This document shows positions 1-9,415 of a stretch of DNA of 64,000 bases, in pieces. The stretch comes from an uncultured Caulobacter sp. Lineage in GTDB: Bacteria > Pseudomonadota > Alphaproteobacteria > Caulobacterales > Caulobacteraceae. Position numbers and translations under genes: made by a program. Where the stretch lies: positions 1 to 64,000 of the forward strand of contig CAJYMH010000021.1 in NCBI GenBank assembly GCA_913776195.1, written 5' to 3'. Within the stretch, counting starts at the first letter, position 1. Every line of letters begins with the position of its first letter. Under the pieces are notes generated by a model that had not been told where the DNA came from, ran no database searches, and worked only from the letters and a program-made list of their open reading frames with translations.

Positions 1-201
1 GACGACAACAACTCCGCCAAGGGACGCTCTAGGCTTCCCCCTAAGGAGTTCGAAGCGAGTCGATTGAGGCCGTGGAAACTAGTGCCCATAACCCCGGAAA
101 TCAAGAGCCTTTCAGCAACTCAAATCCAGAACCAAGAACGCCCGTCTCCCGGCGAGCCGCGGCTTGTAGAGACCCGTGCCGCGACTCGCAAGCCGGTTTG
201 A
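1..201 (+). CDS. possible 3' end of an unknown gene cut by the window edge
   Basis: Frame 1 is open from the first base to a TGA at 199-201, giving 66 codons with no start inside the window. The peptide (beginning DDNNSAKGRS) is polar and basic and matches no family I recognise. Its third-codon-position GC is visibly lower than in the neighbouring genes, so it may be a chance open frame in intergenic DNA rather than a real C-terminus. About 60 bp separate it from the Rrf2 gene. Confidence 0.2.
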   Translation, partial: DDNNSAKGRSRLPPKEFEASRLRPWKLVPITPEIKSLSATQIQNQERPSPGEPRLVETRAATRKPV

Positions 202-261
202 CGCTTCGATGACATTTCTGGCGCTTGCCTACCGACAGCCGCCCCACCTAGAGAGAGTTCC

Positions 262-708
262 ATGCTTTCCCAGAAGGCCAGATACGCGCTGAGGGCGCTC
301 GTGGAACTGGCGCGCGACGATTCCCGCCAGATGACCTCCGCCGCGTTGGCGCAACAGGCCGACGCACCGCGCAAGTTCCTGGAAGCCATCCTTCTGCAGC
401 TCTCCCGCGAGGGCGTTATCATCAGCCGTCGGGGCAAGTTTGGCGGCTACGTGCTGGCCCGGGCTGCGGACGCGATCAGCTTCGCAGAGATCATCCGCAT
501 CATAGACGGCCCCCTGGCGCTGGCGCCTTGCGTCAGCCGCACGGCGTTCGCGCCCTGCGACGGCTGCGTCCAATTGCACGCCTGCCCCCTGCGCGAAGCC
601 CTGCTGAAGGCGCGCGACGCCACCGCCGCCGTTCTGGAAGGTTACAGCCTGGCCCAGGCGGCCCGCAGCAACAGCGCCGACATCTTCGTCCTGCCGCCGG
701 TCGCCTGA
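262..708 (+). CDS. Rrf2 family transcriptional regulator
   Basis: A 148-residue protein that starts in the style typical of Rrf2/IscR regulators (MLSQKARYALRAL), with a winged helix-turn-helix over about residues 1-60 and the wing motif GKFGGYVLAR near 58-67. Four cysteines follow the DNA-binding region (C90, C99, C102, C108); in this family clustered cysteines usually hold an Fe-S cluster or sense redox state, so an iron-sulfur or thiol sensor is likely. The ATG lies a few bases after a purine-rich AGAGAG. The next gene converges on it with 7 bp between stops. The target regulon cannot be told from the sequence. Confidence 0.9.
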   Translation: MLSQKARYALRALVELARDDSRQMTSAALAQQADAPRKFLEAILLQLSREGVIISRRGKFGGYVLARAADAISFAEIIRIIDGPLALAPCVSRTAFAPCDGCVQLHACPLREALLKARDATAAVLEGYSLAQAARSNSADIFVLPPVA

Positions 709-715
709 TCCTCGC

Positions 716-1147
716 CTAGCCGGCGGCTATATAGGCCTTAAGCCCCGCAGCTTCCGCCTCGCTCTCTGCGATCTTCGCCTTCACCAGGTCGCCGATGGAG
801 ACGATTCCCGACAACTTTCCTCCATCCACGACCGGCAGGTGGCGGATACGGCGGTCGGTCATACGGGTCAGAAGAGAATCGACCGTCTCCGACGGCTTGG
901 CGAAAAGCACGTCGCGGGTCATGCAACTGCTTACCGGGCGCTGCAGGGCGTCGGCGCCCTCCTGGGCCAGCAGCCGGACGATGTCTCTTTCAGAGAGAAT
1001 GCCGGCCACGTCGCCTGCCTGGTCGACAACCACCACCGCCCCGATGCGGCGCTCATGAAGCAGCGATGCTGCGACCGCGACCGTGTTGTCCTGATTGGCC
1101 GCGAAAACCTCCGCGCCCTTGGTCTTCAAAATCTGGCTGACGAGCAT
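716..1147 (-). CDS. CBS-domain pair protein
   Basis: A 143-residue protein formed almost wholly of two CBS motifs, about residues 7-60 and 75-130. The characteristic GILSERDIVR and GIVSIGDLVK segments that close each motif are both present. Stand-alone CBS pairs bind adenine nucleotides or S-adenosyl compounds and act as energy or ligand sensors, though the partner is unknown here. I chose the internal ATG (MLVSQILK) over a possible start 15 codons upstream because GGGAGG lies before it and homologues begin with this segment. It converges on the Rrf2 gene. Confidence 0.88.
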   Translation of the reverse strand: MLVSQILKTKGAEVFAANQDNTVAVAASLLHERRIGAVVVVDQAGDVAGILSERDIVRLLAQEGADALQRPVSSCMTRDVLFAKPSETVDSLLTRMTDRRIRHLPVVDGGKLSGIVSIGDLVKAKIAESEAEAAGLKAYIAAG

Positions 1148-1217
1148 GTTCTGTTTTTCCTCCCTCGTTCCAGAAGAGGAAGGGTCCCGCAAACAGCCTG
1201 ATGAATCAACGTTCCGT

Positions 1218-1874
1218 TTACGCTTTGCGGATGCCGGCCATGGCCGCCACCGGACCGATCAACAGCAGGCCCACGGCGAATCCGGCCAGGTGCGCCTCCC
1301 ACGCGACGCCCGCTCCGTCGGCGCCAGGGCTCAGCCCGAACAGCGCCACCAGCAGATTGACGATGATCCAGGCCGCGCCGGTGGATACGACCGAGGGACT
1401 GAGGATCGGCCCCAGCACGCCGCGCCGGTCCATCAGGCGCGCGGCGGCGCCCATCATCCCCGAGACCGCGCCGGACGCACCGATCACCGCGCCCATCGAG
1501 CCTTGGTGGATCAGGGCGTAGATCGCGCCGGAGCCCATTCCGCACAGGAGGAAGAAGGCCCACAGCAGGACGGCTCCTTTGAGGCTAACGCCCAGCAGGC
1601 GCGCGATCGGCGTGCCGAAGGCCAGGGCGAAGGCGCTGTTGAGCAGGACATGGACCCAGCCGCCGTGAAGGAAGATGGAGGTGATGAGGCCAAGCCAGTC
1701 GCCGGCCGCCAGCCGCGCCGGCACCAGGGCGAAGACGTAGACGCCGGCGTCGTCCAGGAACCGGGTCTGCAGGACATAGCTGCCCAAGATGGCGAGGGTC
1801 AGGACGAGCGCGGGCCACGGAGCGTTGAACGCGGGCTCGCGCGGCGGAGGGGCCGGATCGTTAATCTCGTACAT
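1218..1874 (-). CDS. rhomboid family intramembrane serine protease
   Basis: A 218-residue membrane protein with about six hydrophobic segments. The rhomboid serine motif GASGAVSG is present (nucleophile about S134) and the partner histidine lies in AWEAHLAGF (about H195). A HGGWVHVLLN segment near residues 70-79 matches the family's conserved H/N region in the second helix. Rhomboids cleave transmembrane substrates within the inner membrane; the substrate is unknown. The gene runs in the same direction as the CBS gene but is separated by 70 bp, and it diverges from the M16 peptidase gene. Confidence 0.9.
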   Translation of the reverse strand: MYEINDPAPPPREPAFNAPWPALVLTLAILGSYVLQTRFLDDAGVYVFALVPARLAAGDWLGLITSIFLHGGWVHVLLNSAFALAFGTPIARLLGVSLKGAVLLWAFFLLCGMGSGAIYALIHQGSMGAVIGASGAVSGMMGAAARLMDRRGVLGPILSPSVVSTGAAWIIVNLLVALFGLSPGADGAGVAWEAHLAGFAVGLLLIGPVAAMAGIRKA

Positions 1875-1980
1875 TCCGCTTCATATGGGTGATCGCAAGC
1901 GGCGAAGCCACGCAAATCATAGTGGCCAAACGACGCCTTGCTTGCGCCGCATCCGGCGGCGAAGGTGCGCGCCCCTATAA

Positions 1981-4866
1981 ATGTCCAGGCGACTTATGCT
2001 GCGTACGTTCCGGCCGCTCCTGATCACGGCCTCCGTCCTCGCCCTTTCGGTCTCCGCGATCAGCGGCGCATCGGCCCTTCCCTTCCTTGGCGGCGACAAG
2101 CCTGCAGCGACCCAGTCGCAGAGGCCCGGCGAGTGGCCCCAGGCGGCCTCGGACATCGCGGCCGATCCGGCGATCCGCTTCGGCGCCCTGCCCAACGGCA
2201 TGCGCTACGCCATCCGCCGCAACGCCACCCCGCCCGGCCAGGCTTCGATCCGCCTGCGCTTCGACGCTGGCTCGCTCATGGAGACCGACGCTCAGCAGGG
2301 TCTCGCCCACTTCCTCGAGCATATGGCGTTCAATGGCTCCAAGACCGTGCCCGAAGGCGAGATGATCAAGACCCTGGAACGCCATGGGCTAGCCTTCGGC
2401 GCCGACACCAACGCGTCCACCTCCTGGAACGAGACGATCTACAAGCTGGACCTGCCGAAGACCGACGACGAGACGGTCAAGGTGAGCCTGGATCTGATGC
2501 GTGACGTGGCCAGCGAGCTGACCATCTCGGGCGAGGCGGTCGATCGAGAACGCGGCGTCATCCTGTCGGAAGAACGCGATCGCGACACCCCGGCCTACCG
2601 CGTCTTCAAGGAAGGGATCGCCTTTGTCCTGAAGGGGCAGCGGCCGCCGCAGCGCCTGCCGATCGGCCAGGTCGAGGTCATCAAGACAGCGCCGCGTGAG
2701 CAGCTGGTGGATTATTACCAGCGTTTCTATCGCCCCGAGCGGGCGGTGCTGGTGGTGGTCGGCGACTTCGACGTCGATGTCATGGAAGCCAAGATCAGGG
2801 CCCGGTTCTCCGATTGGCAGGGCGTGGGCCCGGCCGGCGTCGATCCGGACCTGGGGCCGATCGCCAAGCGCGGCGTCGAGGCCAAGGTCATCGTTCAACC
2901 GGGCGCGGCGACGTCGCTTCAACTGTCGTGGCTGAGCGCGCCGGACCTGGCGCCGGACACCAGCGCCCATCGCAAGCGCGACCTGGTGGAACGGCTGGGC
3001 TTCGCCGTGCTGAACAGGCGGCTTGGAGCCCTGAGCCGTGGGGCCGATCCGCAATTCATCGCCGCCGGCGCGTTCTCGTTCGACCAGTTCCACGCGGCCA
3101 AGGCGACGACGATCAGCGCCACCGCACAACCGACAGGCTGGCGCCAGGCGCTGGCCACCATCGACCTGGAGCAGCGCCGGGTCGCCAAGTACGGCGTGCG
3201 GCAGGACGAGCTGGACCGCGAAATCGCCGAGATTCGCACCTTGATGGAGGCGCGCGTCGCCGGGGCCGCGACACAGCGCACGCCCAACCTCGCAAACGCC
3301 ATTGTCGGCAGCCTGGATGACCACGAGGTCGTGACCAGCCCCGAGCAGGACCTTGCCTGGTTCAATACGGCGGTGAAGGACCTGAAGGCGGAAGCGGTGT
3401 CTGACGCCATGAAGAAGGCGTTCGAGGGCGCCGGCCCGGTGGTGATCCTTTCAACTGGTTCGCCAGTGCAGGGCGGCGACAAGGCGCTGGCCGACGAACT
3501 GGCGTCCGCCCGCAAGGTGGAGGTGACGCCCCAGGCCGCGAACGCAGCCATCGAGTGGCCGTACCAGAGCTTCGGTACGCCGGGTACGGTCGCCGACCAG
3601 CGGGACGTCACCGACCTGGACACGACCTTCATCAGCTTCAGCAATGGCGTGCGGCTGACGGTGAAGCCCACCAAGTTCCGTGACGACCAGGTGCTGGTGC
3701 GGGTGCGGATCGGCGACGGATATCTGAGCCTGCCCAAGGATAGGCAGAGCATCGGCTGGGCGGGGAGCGCCTTCGCCGAGGGCGGCCTGGCGAAGATCAA
3801 CGCCCAGGATATAGAGCGGGTGCTGGCCTCGAAGGTCTGGGGCGCGCAGCTGACCATGGACGACGATGCGTTCGTCCTTAGCGGTTCGACCCGCACCGCC
3901 GATCTGCCGACGGAACTGCAGGTCCTCGCCGCCTACGCCACCGAGCCCGGTTGGCGGCCGGAGGCTTTCCAGCGGATCAAAACCTTCGGCCAGACCCTGC
4001 ACGACCAGTACGAAGCCACGGACAACGGCGTCCTGGCCCGCGACCTGGCCGGCCTGCTGCGCAGCGGAGACCGCCGCTTCACCTTCCCTAGCCGCGAGGA
4101 GATGGCGGCCGCAAAGATCGAGGATCTGAAGGCGCAGCTGGCGCCTCTTTCCATCGGCGAGATCGAGGTGATCATCGTGGGCGACATCACGGTGGAGAAG
4201 GCGACCCAGGCGGTGGCCGAGACCTTCGGCGCCCTTCCCGCTCGGCCCGCAAAGCCGGCTCCCGGCCCGCAGACCCGCGTCACGGCTTTCCCCAAGCCGA
4301 CAGCGACGCCGGTGCGTTTGACCCACAAGGGCCGCGACGACCAGGGGATGGCCTATATCGCTTGGCGGACCGGCGACTTCTTCTCCAACCCGCAACAGGC
4401 GCGGAACATCACGATCCTGGCCGACATCTTCCGGCTGCGCCTGCAGGACGAGCTGCGCGAGAAGCAGGGAGCGACCTATTCGCCCTCGGCCGGTTCGACG
4501 GCGTCGTTCACCTGGACCGACTTCGGCTATTTGGCCGTCAGCGTCGAGGCGCCGCCGGCGACTTTGGATTCGATCTTCAAGACCGTGTCCGAGATCGCCG
4601 CCGACCTGCGCGCCAAGCCGCCGTCCGCGGACGAGTTGGCGCGGGCCAAGAAGCCGCGCCTGGAAAGCCTGGAGAAGGCGCGCGTCACCAACGAGTACTG
4701 GATCGGCCAGCTTTCCGGCGCCCAGGCCGATTCCCGCAGGCTGGATGCGACCCGCTCGGTCCAGGCCGGCGTCGAACGCGTGTCGCCGGAGGATGTCCAG
4801 AAGGCGGCGCAAGCGTTCCTGGGCGATGATCGCGCCTGGAAGCTGGTGATCGTTCCGGAGAAATAG
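1981..4866 (+). CDS. M16 (pitrilysin/insulinase) family zinc metallopeptidase
   Basis: A 961-residue two-repeat M16 peptidase. A hydrophobic N-terminal segment (about residues 10-33) followed by ASA looks like a signal peptide, so it probably acts in the periplasm. The inverted zinc motif HFLEH is at about 110-114, with the downstream glutamate expected in the VILSEERDRD region. The second half (from about 520) is the inactive-type repeat normal for this family. A TATAAA lies right against the first ATG, and another ATG is found five codons in (1996); no good ribosome binding site marks either, so the start is uncertain. Such enzymes degrade small peptides or process exported proteins. Confidence 0.93.
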   Translation: MSRRLMLRTFRPLLITASVLALSVSAISGASALPFLGGDKPAATQSQRPGEWPQAASDIAADPAIRFGALPNGMRYAIRRNATPPGQASIRLRFDAGSLMETDAQQGLAHFLEHMAFNGSKTVPEGEMIKTLERHGLAFGADTNASTSWNETIYKLDLPKTDDETVKVSLDLMRDVASELTISGEAVDRERGVILSEERDRDTPAYRVFKEGIAFVLKGQRPPQRLPIGQVEVIKTAPREQLVDYYQRFYRPERAVLVVVGDFDVDVMEAKIRARFSDWQGVGPAGVDPDLGPIAKRGVEAKVIVQPGAATSLQLSWLSAPDLAPDTSAHRKRDLVERLGFAVLNRRLGALSRGADPQFIAAGAFSFDQFHAAKATTISATAQPTGWRQALATIDLEQRRVAKYGVRQDELDREIAEIRTLMEARVAGAATQRTPNLANAIVGSLDDHEVVTSPEQDLAWFNTAVKDLKAEAVSDAMKKAFEGAGPVVILSTGSPVQGGDKALADELASARKVEVTPQAANAAIEWPYQSFGTPGTVADQRDVTDLDTTFISFSNGVRLTVKPTKFRDDQVLVRVRIGDGYLSLPKDRQSIGWAGSAFAEGGLAKINAQDIERVLASKVWGAQLTMDDDAFVLSGSTRTADLPTELQVLAAYATEPGWRPEAFQRIKTFGQTLHDQYEATDNGVLARDLAGLLRSGDRRFTFPSREEMAAAKIEDLKAQLAPLSIGEIEVIIVGDITVEKATQAVAETFGALPARPAKPAPGPQTRVTAFPKPTATPVRLTHKGRDDQGMAYIAWRTGDFFSNPQQARNITILADIFRLRLQDELREKQGATYSPSAGSTASFTWTDFGYLAVSVEAPPATLDSIFKTVSEIAADLRAKPPSADELARAKKPRLESLEKARVTNEYWIGQLSGAQADSRRLDATRSVQAGVERVSPEDVQKAAQAFLGDDRAWKLVIVPEK

Positions 4867-4961
4867 CCTCCTTCTGTGCCGCAATGGGACAGGTGGCCCC
4901 TGGCCCGGAATTCGCAAGCAAGGCCTGTGCGGTCGCAGAAGACCGCGGCAGGAGCGCACCG

Positions 4962-5510
4962 ATGTTCCATCCCGGCACGCAAAAGCTGATCGACTGCTGG
5001 ACCACCGCGCGCATCGGCGCGGGCGCGCCGTCACGCAGGGATATCGATCCGGCGAACTTCGCCAAGCTGCTGCCGCAGGTGTTCATCCTGGGGCGCGACG
5101 GACCTGGACTTTACCCCTTCCGACTGGCGGGGGGATTTCTCAACGCCGTCCACGGCGGCGCGCTGAACCGCAAGAACGGGCTGCGGCTCTGGTCGGTGGG
5201 CGATCGGCCCAAGGTCCAGGCCGCGCTGGAATCGATCCGCCGCGTGGCCGAACCCGTGGTCATCACCACCGAACTGACCGCCGAGGGCATGCAGCCGGCC
5301 AGCATGGAGGTGCTTTTAGCGCCGCTGGTCGGGCCGGGCGGCGAGGTCGACCGCTATCTGGGCCTCTATCAGCCGACCGCCCCGCTGCAGCGGAACAATG
5401 ACGAAGTGGTCGGCCCCATGGCGATGCACTCCATTCACTGGGCCGACCCGGCGGTGGCGAACACGCCGGCCCTGAGGCTGGCGACCCTGGACGGGCGGCG
5501 GATCGCCTAA
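4962..5510 (+). CDS. PAS domain-containing protein (PAS_5 type)
   Basis: A 182-residue soluble protein matching the small alphaproteobacterial single-PAS proteins: the order is TQKLIDCWTTAR, a central LPQVFILGRDG strand and PFRLAGGFLN. No output domain is attached, so it may act as a lone ligand sensor or adaptor. I chose the ATG at 4962 because AGGAG lies 7 bases upstream; a longer open frame extends back to 4884 without support. It follows the M16 gene on the same strand and converges on the aldo/keto reductase gene with a 4-bp overlap. Confidence 0.8.
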   Translation: MFHPGTQKLIDCWTTARIGAGAPSRRDIDPANFAKLLPQVFILGRDGPGLYPFRLAGGFLNAVHGGALNRKNGLRLWSVGDRPKVQAALESIRRVAEPVVITTELTAEGMQPASMEVLLAPLVGPGGEVDRYLGLYQPTAPLQRNNDEVVGPMAMHSIHWADPAVANTPALRLATLDGRRIA

Positions 5511-6451
5511 AGCGCGCTGGCCGTATCCAGGCGCAGCACCTGCTCGGCCGACAGCTTGAGTCGCGCGGCGCCCATCAGATCGTTCAGCTGTGAGACGCTG
5601 GTGGCGCTGGCGATGGGGGCGGTGATCGACGGGCGGGCCATGAGCCAGGCGAGCGCGACCTGGGCCTGGGTCGCGCCCAGTTCCGCCGAGACCACATCCA
5701 GCGCATCAAGGATTCGCAGGCCCCGGGCGTCGAGATACTTCTTCACCCCACGGCCGCGCGGGCTTTTGCCCAGGTCCTCTTCGGTGCGGTACTTGCCGGT
5801 CAGGAAGCCGCTGGCCAGGCCGTAGTAGCAGACCACGCCGACCTCGTTCTCCAGCACCGCCGCCTCCAGACCCGACTCGAATTCGACGCGGTCATAGAGG
5901 TTGTAGCCGGGCTGCAGGGTCTCGTAGCGCGGCAGGCCTCTGTCGCCGGCGACCTTGAGCGACTCGGTCAGGCGCGGCGCGGTGAAGTTGGAGGCCCCGA
6001 TGGCCCTCACCTTCCCGGCCTTGATCAGCCGGTCATAGGCCTCGAGCGTCTCGTCGATGGGCGTCTTCTCATCGTCCTCGTGCGATTGATAGAGGTCGAT
6101 GACATCGGTCTGCAGGCGCTGGAGCGATTCCTCGGCCGCCGCGATGATGTTGGCGGCGGACAGGCCGGGGCGCTTCGGCCACTTGGCGACCTTTGTGGCG
6201 ATGATCACGTCGTCACGGCGACCGCGATTCTTCAGCCACTTGCCGATGATCGTCTCCGACTCGCCGCCCACGTGGCCCGGAACCCAGGCCGAATAGACAT
6301 CGGCGCTGTCGATGGCGTCGAATCCCCCATCCACGAAGGCGTCGAGCAGAGCAAAGGACGTCGCCTCGTCCGCCGTCCAGCCGAACACGTTGCCGCCGAA
6401 CATCAGCGGCGCGATGGACAGGCCCGATCGGCCAAGGGGACGTTTTTGCAT
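5507..6451 (-). CDS. aldo/keto reductase
   Basis: A 314-residue (alpha/beta)8 barrel NADPH-dependent reductase. The family's catalytic tetrad is visible as D48, Y53 (DSADVYSAW), K87 (IATKVAKW) and H124 (LYQSHEDD). It resembles the YajO/Tas branch that reduces aldehydes and ketones; the substrate is not evident. It lies directly upstream of, and in the same direction as transcribed from, the GMC oxidoreductase gene with 36 bp between, so the two may share a transcript with the GMC gene first. Confidence 0.92.
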   Translation of the reverse strand: MQKRPLGRSGLSIAPLMFGGNVFGWTADEATSFALLDAFVDGGFDAIDSADVYSAWVPGHVGGESETIIGKWLKNRGRRDDVIIATKVAKWPKRPGLSAANIIAAAEESLQRLQTDVIDLYQSHEDDEKTPIDETLEAYDRLIKAGKVRAIGASNFTAPRLTESLKVAGDRGLPRYETLQPGYNLYDRVEFESGLEAAVLENEVGVVCYYGLASGFLTGKYRTEEDLGKSPRGRGVKKYLDARGLRILDALDVVSAELGATQAQVALAWLMARPSITAPIASATSVSQLNDLMGAARLKLSAEQVLRLDTASAL

Positions 6452-6487
6452 CAGGAGACTCCGTACTGGGGGATTCGACTCACAACG

Positions 6488-8149
6488 TCAGGCCGCGGCC
6501 ATCCGTTCGTCGCCGAACACCGGAACATCGGTAGGCGCCAGCATAGGACGTCCCCGCAGCAGGTCAGCCGCCTTTTCCGCGATCATGATCGTCGGGGCGT
6601 TGGTGTTGCCCCCGACCAGATTCGGCATGACCGAGGCGTCGATCACGCGAAGGCCGGCGATTCCCTGCACGCGCAGCTGATCATCGACCACCGCCATGGC
6701 GTCGCCCGCCACGCCCATGCGGCAGGTGCCGACAGGATGATAGATCGTCTCGGCGGTGCGGCGGATCCAATCGTCGATGTCCGCGTCGCTCTTCACATCC
6801 GCTCCCGGCGCGTGCTCGGCCCCGCGATAGGGGTCGAGGGCGGCCTGGGACGCCACGTCGCGGGCGATCTTGATTCCCTCGCGCATGGCCCGGCGGTCTT
6901 CCTCGGCCGAGAGGTAGTTGGCGAAGATGGCCGGGTCGGCGAACGGGTCGGCCGAGGACAGGCCGATGCGGCCACGGCTTTCGGGGCGCAGCTGACAGAC
7001 GTGCTGCGTGAAGCCGTCCTTTTCCACCTGCACCTTGCCGTGCTCCTGCATGATGGCGAGGACCACGTGAATCTGCAGGTCGGGACGATCCAGCTCGGGT
7101 CGCGACTTCAGGAAGGCGCCCGATTCCAGGAAGTTCTGCCGTCCGACGCCCTGGCCGAACAGCATGTAGTTCAGGCCCGTGGCCAGCTTCTTCAGCCCCT
7201 TGTTATAAGAGTAGGCCGTGATCGGCTGGGTGACGTCCCAGCTAAGGCAGACGTCCAGGTGGTCCTGGAGGTTGGCGCCGACGCCCTTTGATTCATGGGC
7301 CGTGGCGATTCCGTGCTTCGCCAGCTCGGCCGGATCGCCGATTCCGGACAGCTGCAGGATCTGCGGCGACTGCACCGCGCCCGCGCAGAGGAGAACCTCG
7401 GCGTCGGCCCAGGCGGTCTTCGCCTCGGCGTTCTTGCCCTGGATATAGTCCACGCCGACGGCCCGACCGTTCTCGACACGGATCTTGCTGGTCCGCGCCT
7501 CGATCTCCACCGTCAGATTCGGGCGCTTCAGCGCGGGGCGAAGATAGCCGGCCGAGGCGCTCCAGCGCTGGCCGTCATGGATGGTCAGGTCGTAGGGACC
7601 CCAGCCTTCCTGCTGGTGGCCGTTAAAGTCGCTGGTCACCGGATGGCCGGCCTGACGGCCCGCCTCGATGACGCTGGAATAGATCGGGTTGGGCGACTTG
7701 CCGCGAGACACCTTCAGCGGGCCTTCGCCGCCGTGATAGTCGCAGCCGCCCTTCTCGAAGCACTCGGACTTCTTGAAGTAGGGCAGCACCTCCGAATAGG
7801 ACCAGCCGGCAAGGCCCATCTGCCGCCACTGGTCGTAGTCGCGGGCGTGGCCGCGGATGTAGATCATGCCGTTGATCGAGGACGAACCGCCCAGACCCTT
7901 GCCGCGCGGCCACCACAGGCGCCGGTCATTGAGGTGGGGCTCGGGCTCCGTCCAGAAGCCCCAGTTGTAGTCCCCCTTGGCCTTGATCAGTTCGCCCACC
8001 CCGGCGGGCATCTTCACCAGGATGGAATTGTCCTTGCCACCGGCCTCGAGCAGCAGGACCTTGGTGTCGGGGTCTTCCGTCAGGCGGGCGGCCAGCACGC
8101 AGCCGGCGGAGCCCGCCCCGATGATGATGTAGTCGTAGCGTCCGGCCAT
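6488..8149 (-). CDS. GMC family FAD-dependent oxidoreductase (choline dehydrogenase-like)
   Basis: A 553-residue flavoprotein. The N-terminal FAD-binding motif IIIGAGSAGC is at about 8-17, the first GMC signature region (WWPRGKGLGGSSSINGM) near 78-94, and the C-terminal catalytic HPVGTCRMG lies close to residue 490. These enzymes oxidise alcohols to aldehydes; choline dehydrogenase is the best-known member, but no betaine genes are near, so the substrate is open. It is probably co-transcribed with the aldo/keto reductase downstream. Confidence 0.92.
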   Translation of the reverse strand: MAGRYDYIIIGAGSAGCVLAARLTEDPDTKVLLLEAGGKDNSILVKMPAGVGELIKAKGDYNWGFWTEPEPHLNDRRLWWPRGKGLGGSSSINGMIYIRGHARDYDQWRQMGLAGWSYSEVLPYFKKSECFEKGGCDYHGGEGPLKVSRGKSPNPIYSSVIEAGRQAGHPVTSDFNGHQQEGWGPYDLTIHDGQRWSASAGYLRPALKRPNLTVEIEARTSKIRVENGRAVGVDYIQGKNAEAKTAWADAEVLLCAGAVQSPQILQLSGIGDPAELAKHGIATAHESKGVGANLQDHLDVCLSWDVTQPITAYSYNKGLKKLATGLNYMLFGQGVGRQNFLESGAFLKSRPELDRPDLQIHVVLAIMQEHGKVQVEKDGFTQHVCQLRPESRGRIGLSSADPFADPAIFANYLSAEEDRRAMREGIKIARDVASQAALDPYRGAEHAPGADVKSDADIDDWIRRTAETIYHPVGTCRMGVAGDAMAVVDDQLRVQGIAGLRVIDASVMPNLVGGNTNAPTIMIAEKAADLLRGRPMLAPTDVPVFGDERMAAA

Positions 8150-8668
8150 GACCGCCGCCTCCCTAACTTATCGTTGTTAGGTTGAGATTGAGGTCGTGTG
8201 CGGTGCGGTGGCAAGGGCGCCGTTGGGGAAGCGGTGCGCTCCGGCCCCACTGTCCCTCGATGGGAGAAGGGTCAGGGACGAGGGTGCGTGTTTTGTCTCC
8301 TAAGTCTTCAGGATGCGGGAGCCAGGACGATTTGGGTGACGACCAGACGAATTCAGCGACAAAGGGCCGGTGCGGTGGAGCCTTCGCCAGACCATTGTCG
8401 CTCGGCTGGAGGCAGCGGGGATAGGTGAGCCGGCCGTTCACTTCCATCCCATGCGACGAGGGAATTAAGTGTGGGGATAGCCGCCGCCATGATGCGCCTT
8501 TTGAGGATGCGCAGCGCTCTCGGATCAACCGACCGCGCGGCGAGCGGGATAGAGGCGCAAATGTCTCCGGTGTCTCCGGGGAGTGGTCGAGAGTAGCCAG
8601 AGTATCGGTCTCCAGAGTCTCTCTCCTGTCCCCTTGCGCCTCTCCCGGCAAGGGAGCGGGGTTCCAGG
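8150..8668. other. 519-bp intergenic stretch without a convincing gene
   Basis: Open frames here lack ribosome binding sites and have odd composition. I see a short duplicated TGTCTCCGG (near 8562 and 8571) and an inverted repeat CCCTTGC / GCAAGGG (8631-8637 and 8648-8654) just after the GST stop, which could help end GST transcription. Pieces such as GGGAGAAGGGTCAGGG resemble dispersed intergenic elements seen in this bacterial family, but I cannot confirm copies within this window. Confidence 0.5.
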
Positions 8669-9313
8669 TCAGATTCCGATCTCCGACGCCTCGATCACGT
8701 CTGTCTCCGCAGCGCCGGCGGCCAGCCATTCGACCATCAGGGGATGGTTCAGCAAGGCCTGCTGATAGGCCAGCGGCCGGCCGGTGAGTTGGACGCCGAA
8801 GCTCTGGAAACGGGTGGCGACGGGAGCGAACATGGCGTCCACGCCGCCGAGCGCGCCGAACAGCCACGGCGAGCCATGGCGGCCGGCGGTCTCCCAGATT
8901 TGCAGGACGCGGGCGATGTCGGCCTCGACCGCCGGGGTGATGACGGCCCGCCGGTTTCGCGCGCGAGTGTTGCAGGGCATGGCGGCGCGCAGGTCGTTGA
9001 AGCCGGCGTGGACCTCGGCGGCGTAGCTGCGGGCCCTGGCCCGGTGAGCCGGATCGGCGGGCCAGACACCGGGGAATCGCTCCGCCAGATATTCGAAGAT
9101 CGCCAGGGTGTCCCAGATGGCCAGGTCGCCCTCCTTGAGCAGCGGGACCATTCCGGTCTCGCCGCCGAGGGCGCGAACTTGGTCGCGGGCGCCGTCGCGA
9201 TAGAGAAGCACCATCTCCTCGTCGAAGGCCGCGCCCACCGCCTTCAGCAGCAGCCAGACCCGCAGGGACCAGGATGAGTAGTTCTTGTTGCCGAGGACGA
9301 GGGTCAGGGACAT
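8669..9313 (-). CDS. glutathione S-transferase family protein
   Basis: A 214-residue GST-fold protein. The N-terminal thioredoxin-like domain opens with LVLGNKNYSSWSLRVWLLL, in which the SSWS serines sit where GSTs carry the residue that activates glutathione; the GSH-binding T(V)P loop appears as GETGMVPLL followed by the SNAIL-like IWDTLAIFEYLAERFP. The alpha-helical C-terminal domain follows. I chose ATG at 9313 because the family begins there; an upstream extension of 24 residues is arginine-rich and unlike a GST. The substrate is unknown. Confidence 0.88.
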   Translation of the reverse strand: MSLTLVLGNKNYSSWSLRVWLLLKAVGAAFDEEMVLLYRDGARDQVRALGGETGMVPLLKEGDLAIWDTLAIFEYLAERFPGVWPADPAHRARARSYAAEVHAGFNDLRAAMPCNTRARNRRAVITPAVEADIARVLQIWETAGRHGSPWLFGALGGVDAMFAPVATRFQSFGVQLTGRPLAYQQALLNHPLMVEWLAAGAAETDVIEASEIGI

Positions 9314-9415
9314 GGGGCGCTCCGGATGAATGGTGCGGCCTCGTATGGGCCGAACCGAAGGCCGAGGAAAACGACGTTCTCTCACGCCTCTTGTGACCCC
9401 ATCTCACAAGGCTCG

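Noticed and set aside
1..60. Possible tmRNA fragment at the window start, because of GACGACAACAACTCCGCCAA
   Set aside because: The tag-like reading does not continue as a tmRNA tag and the expected acceptor and pseudoknot parts are missing.
8163..8668. Frames in the gap between the GMC and GST genes
   Set aside because: No start signals, poor composition and no similarity to families I know.
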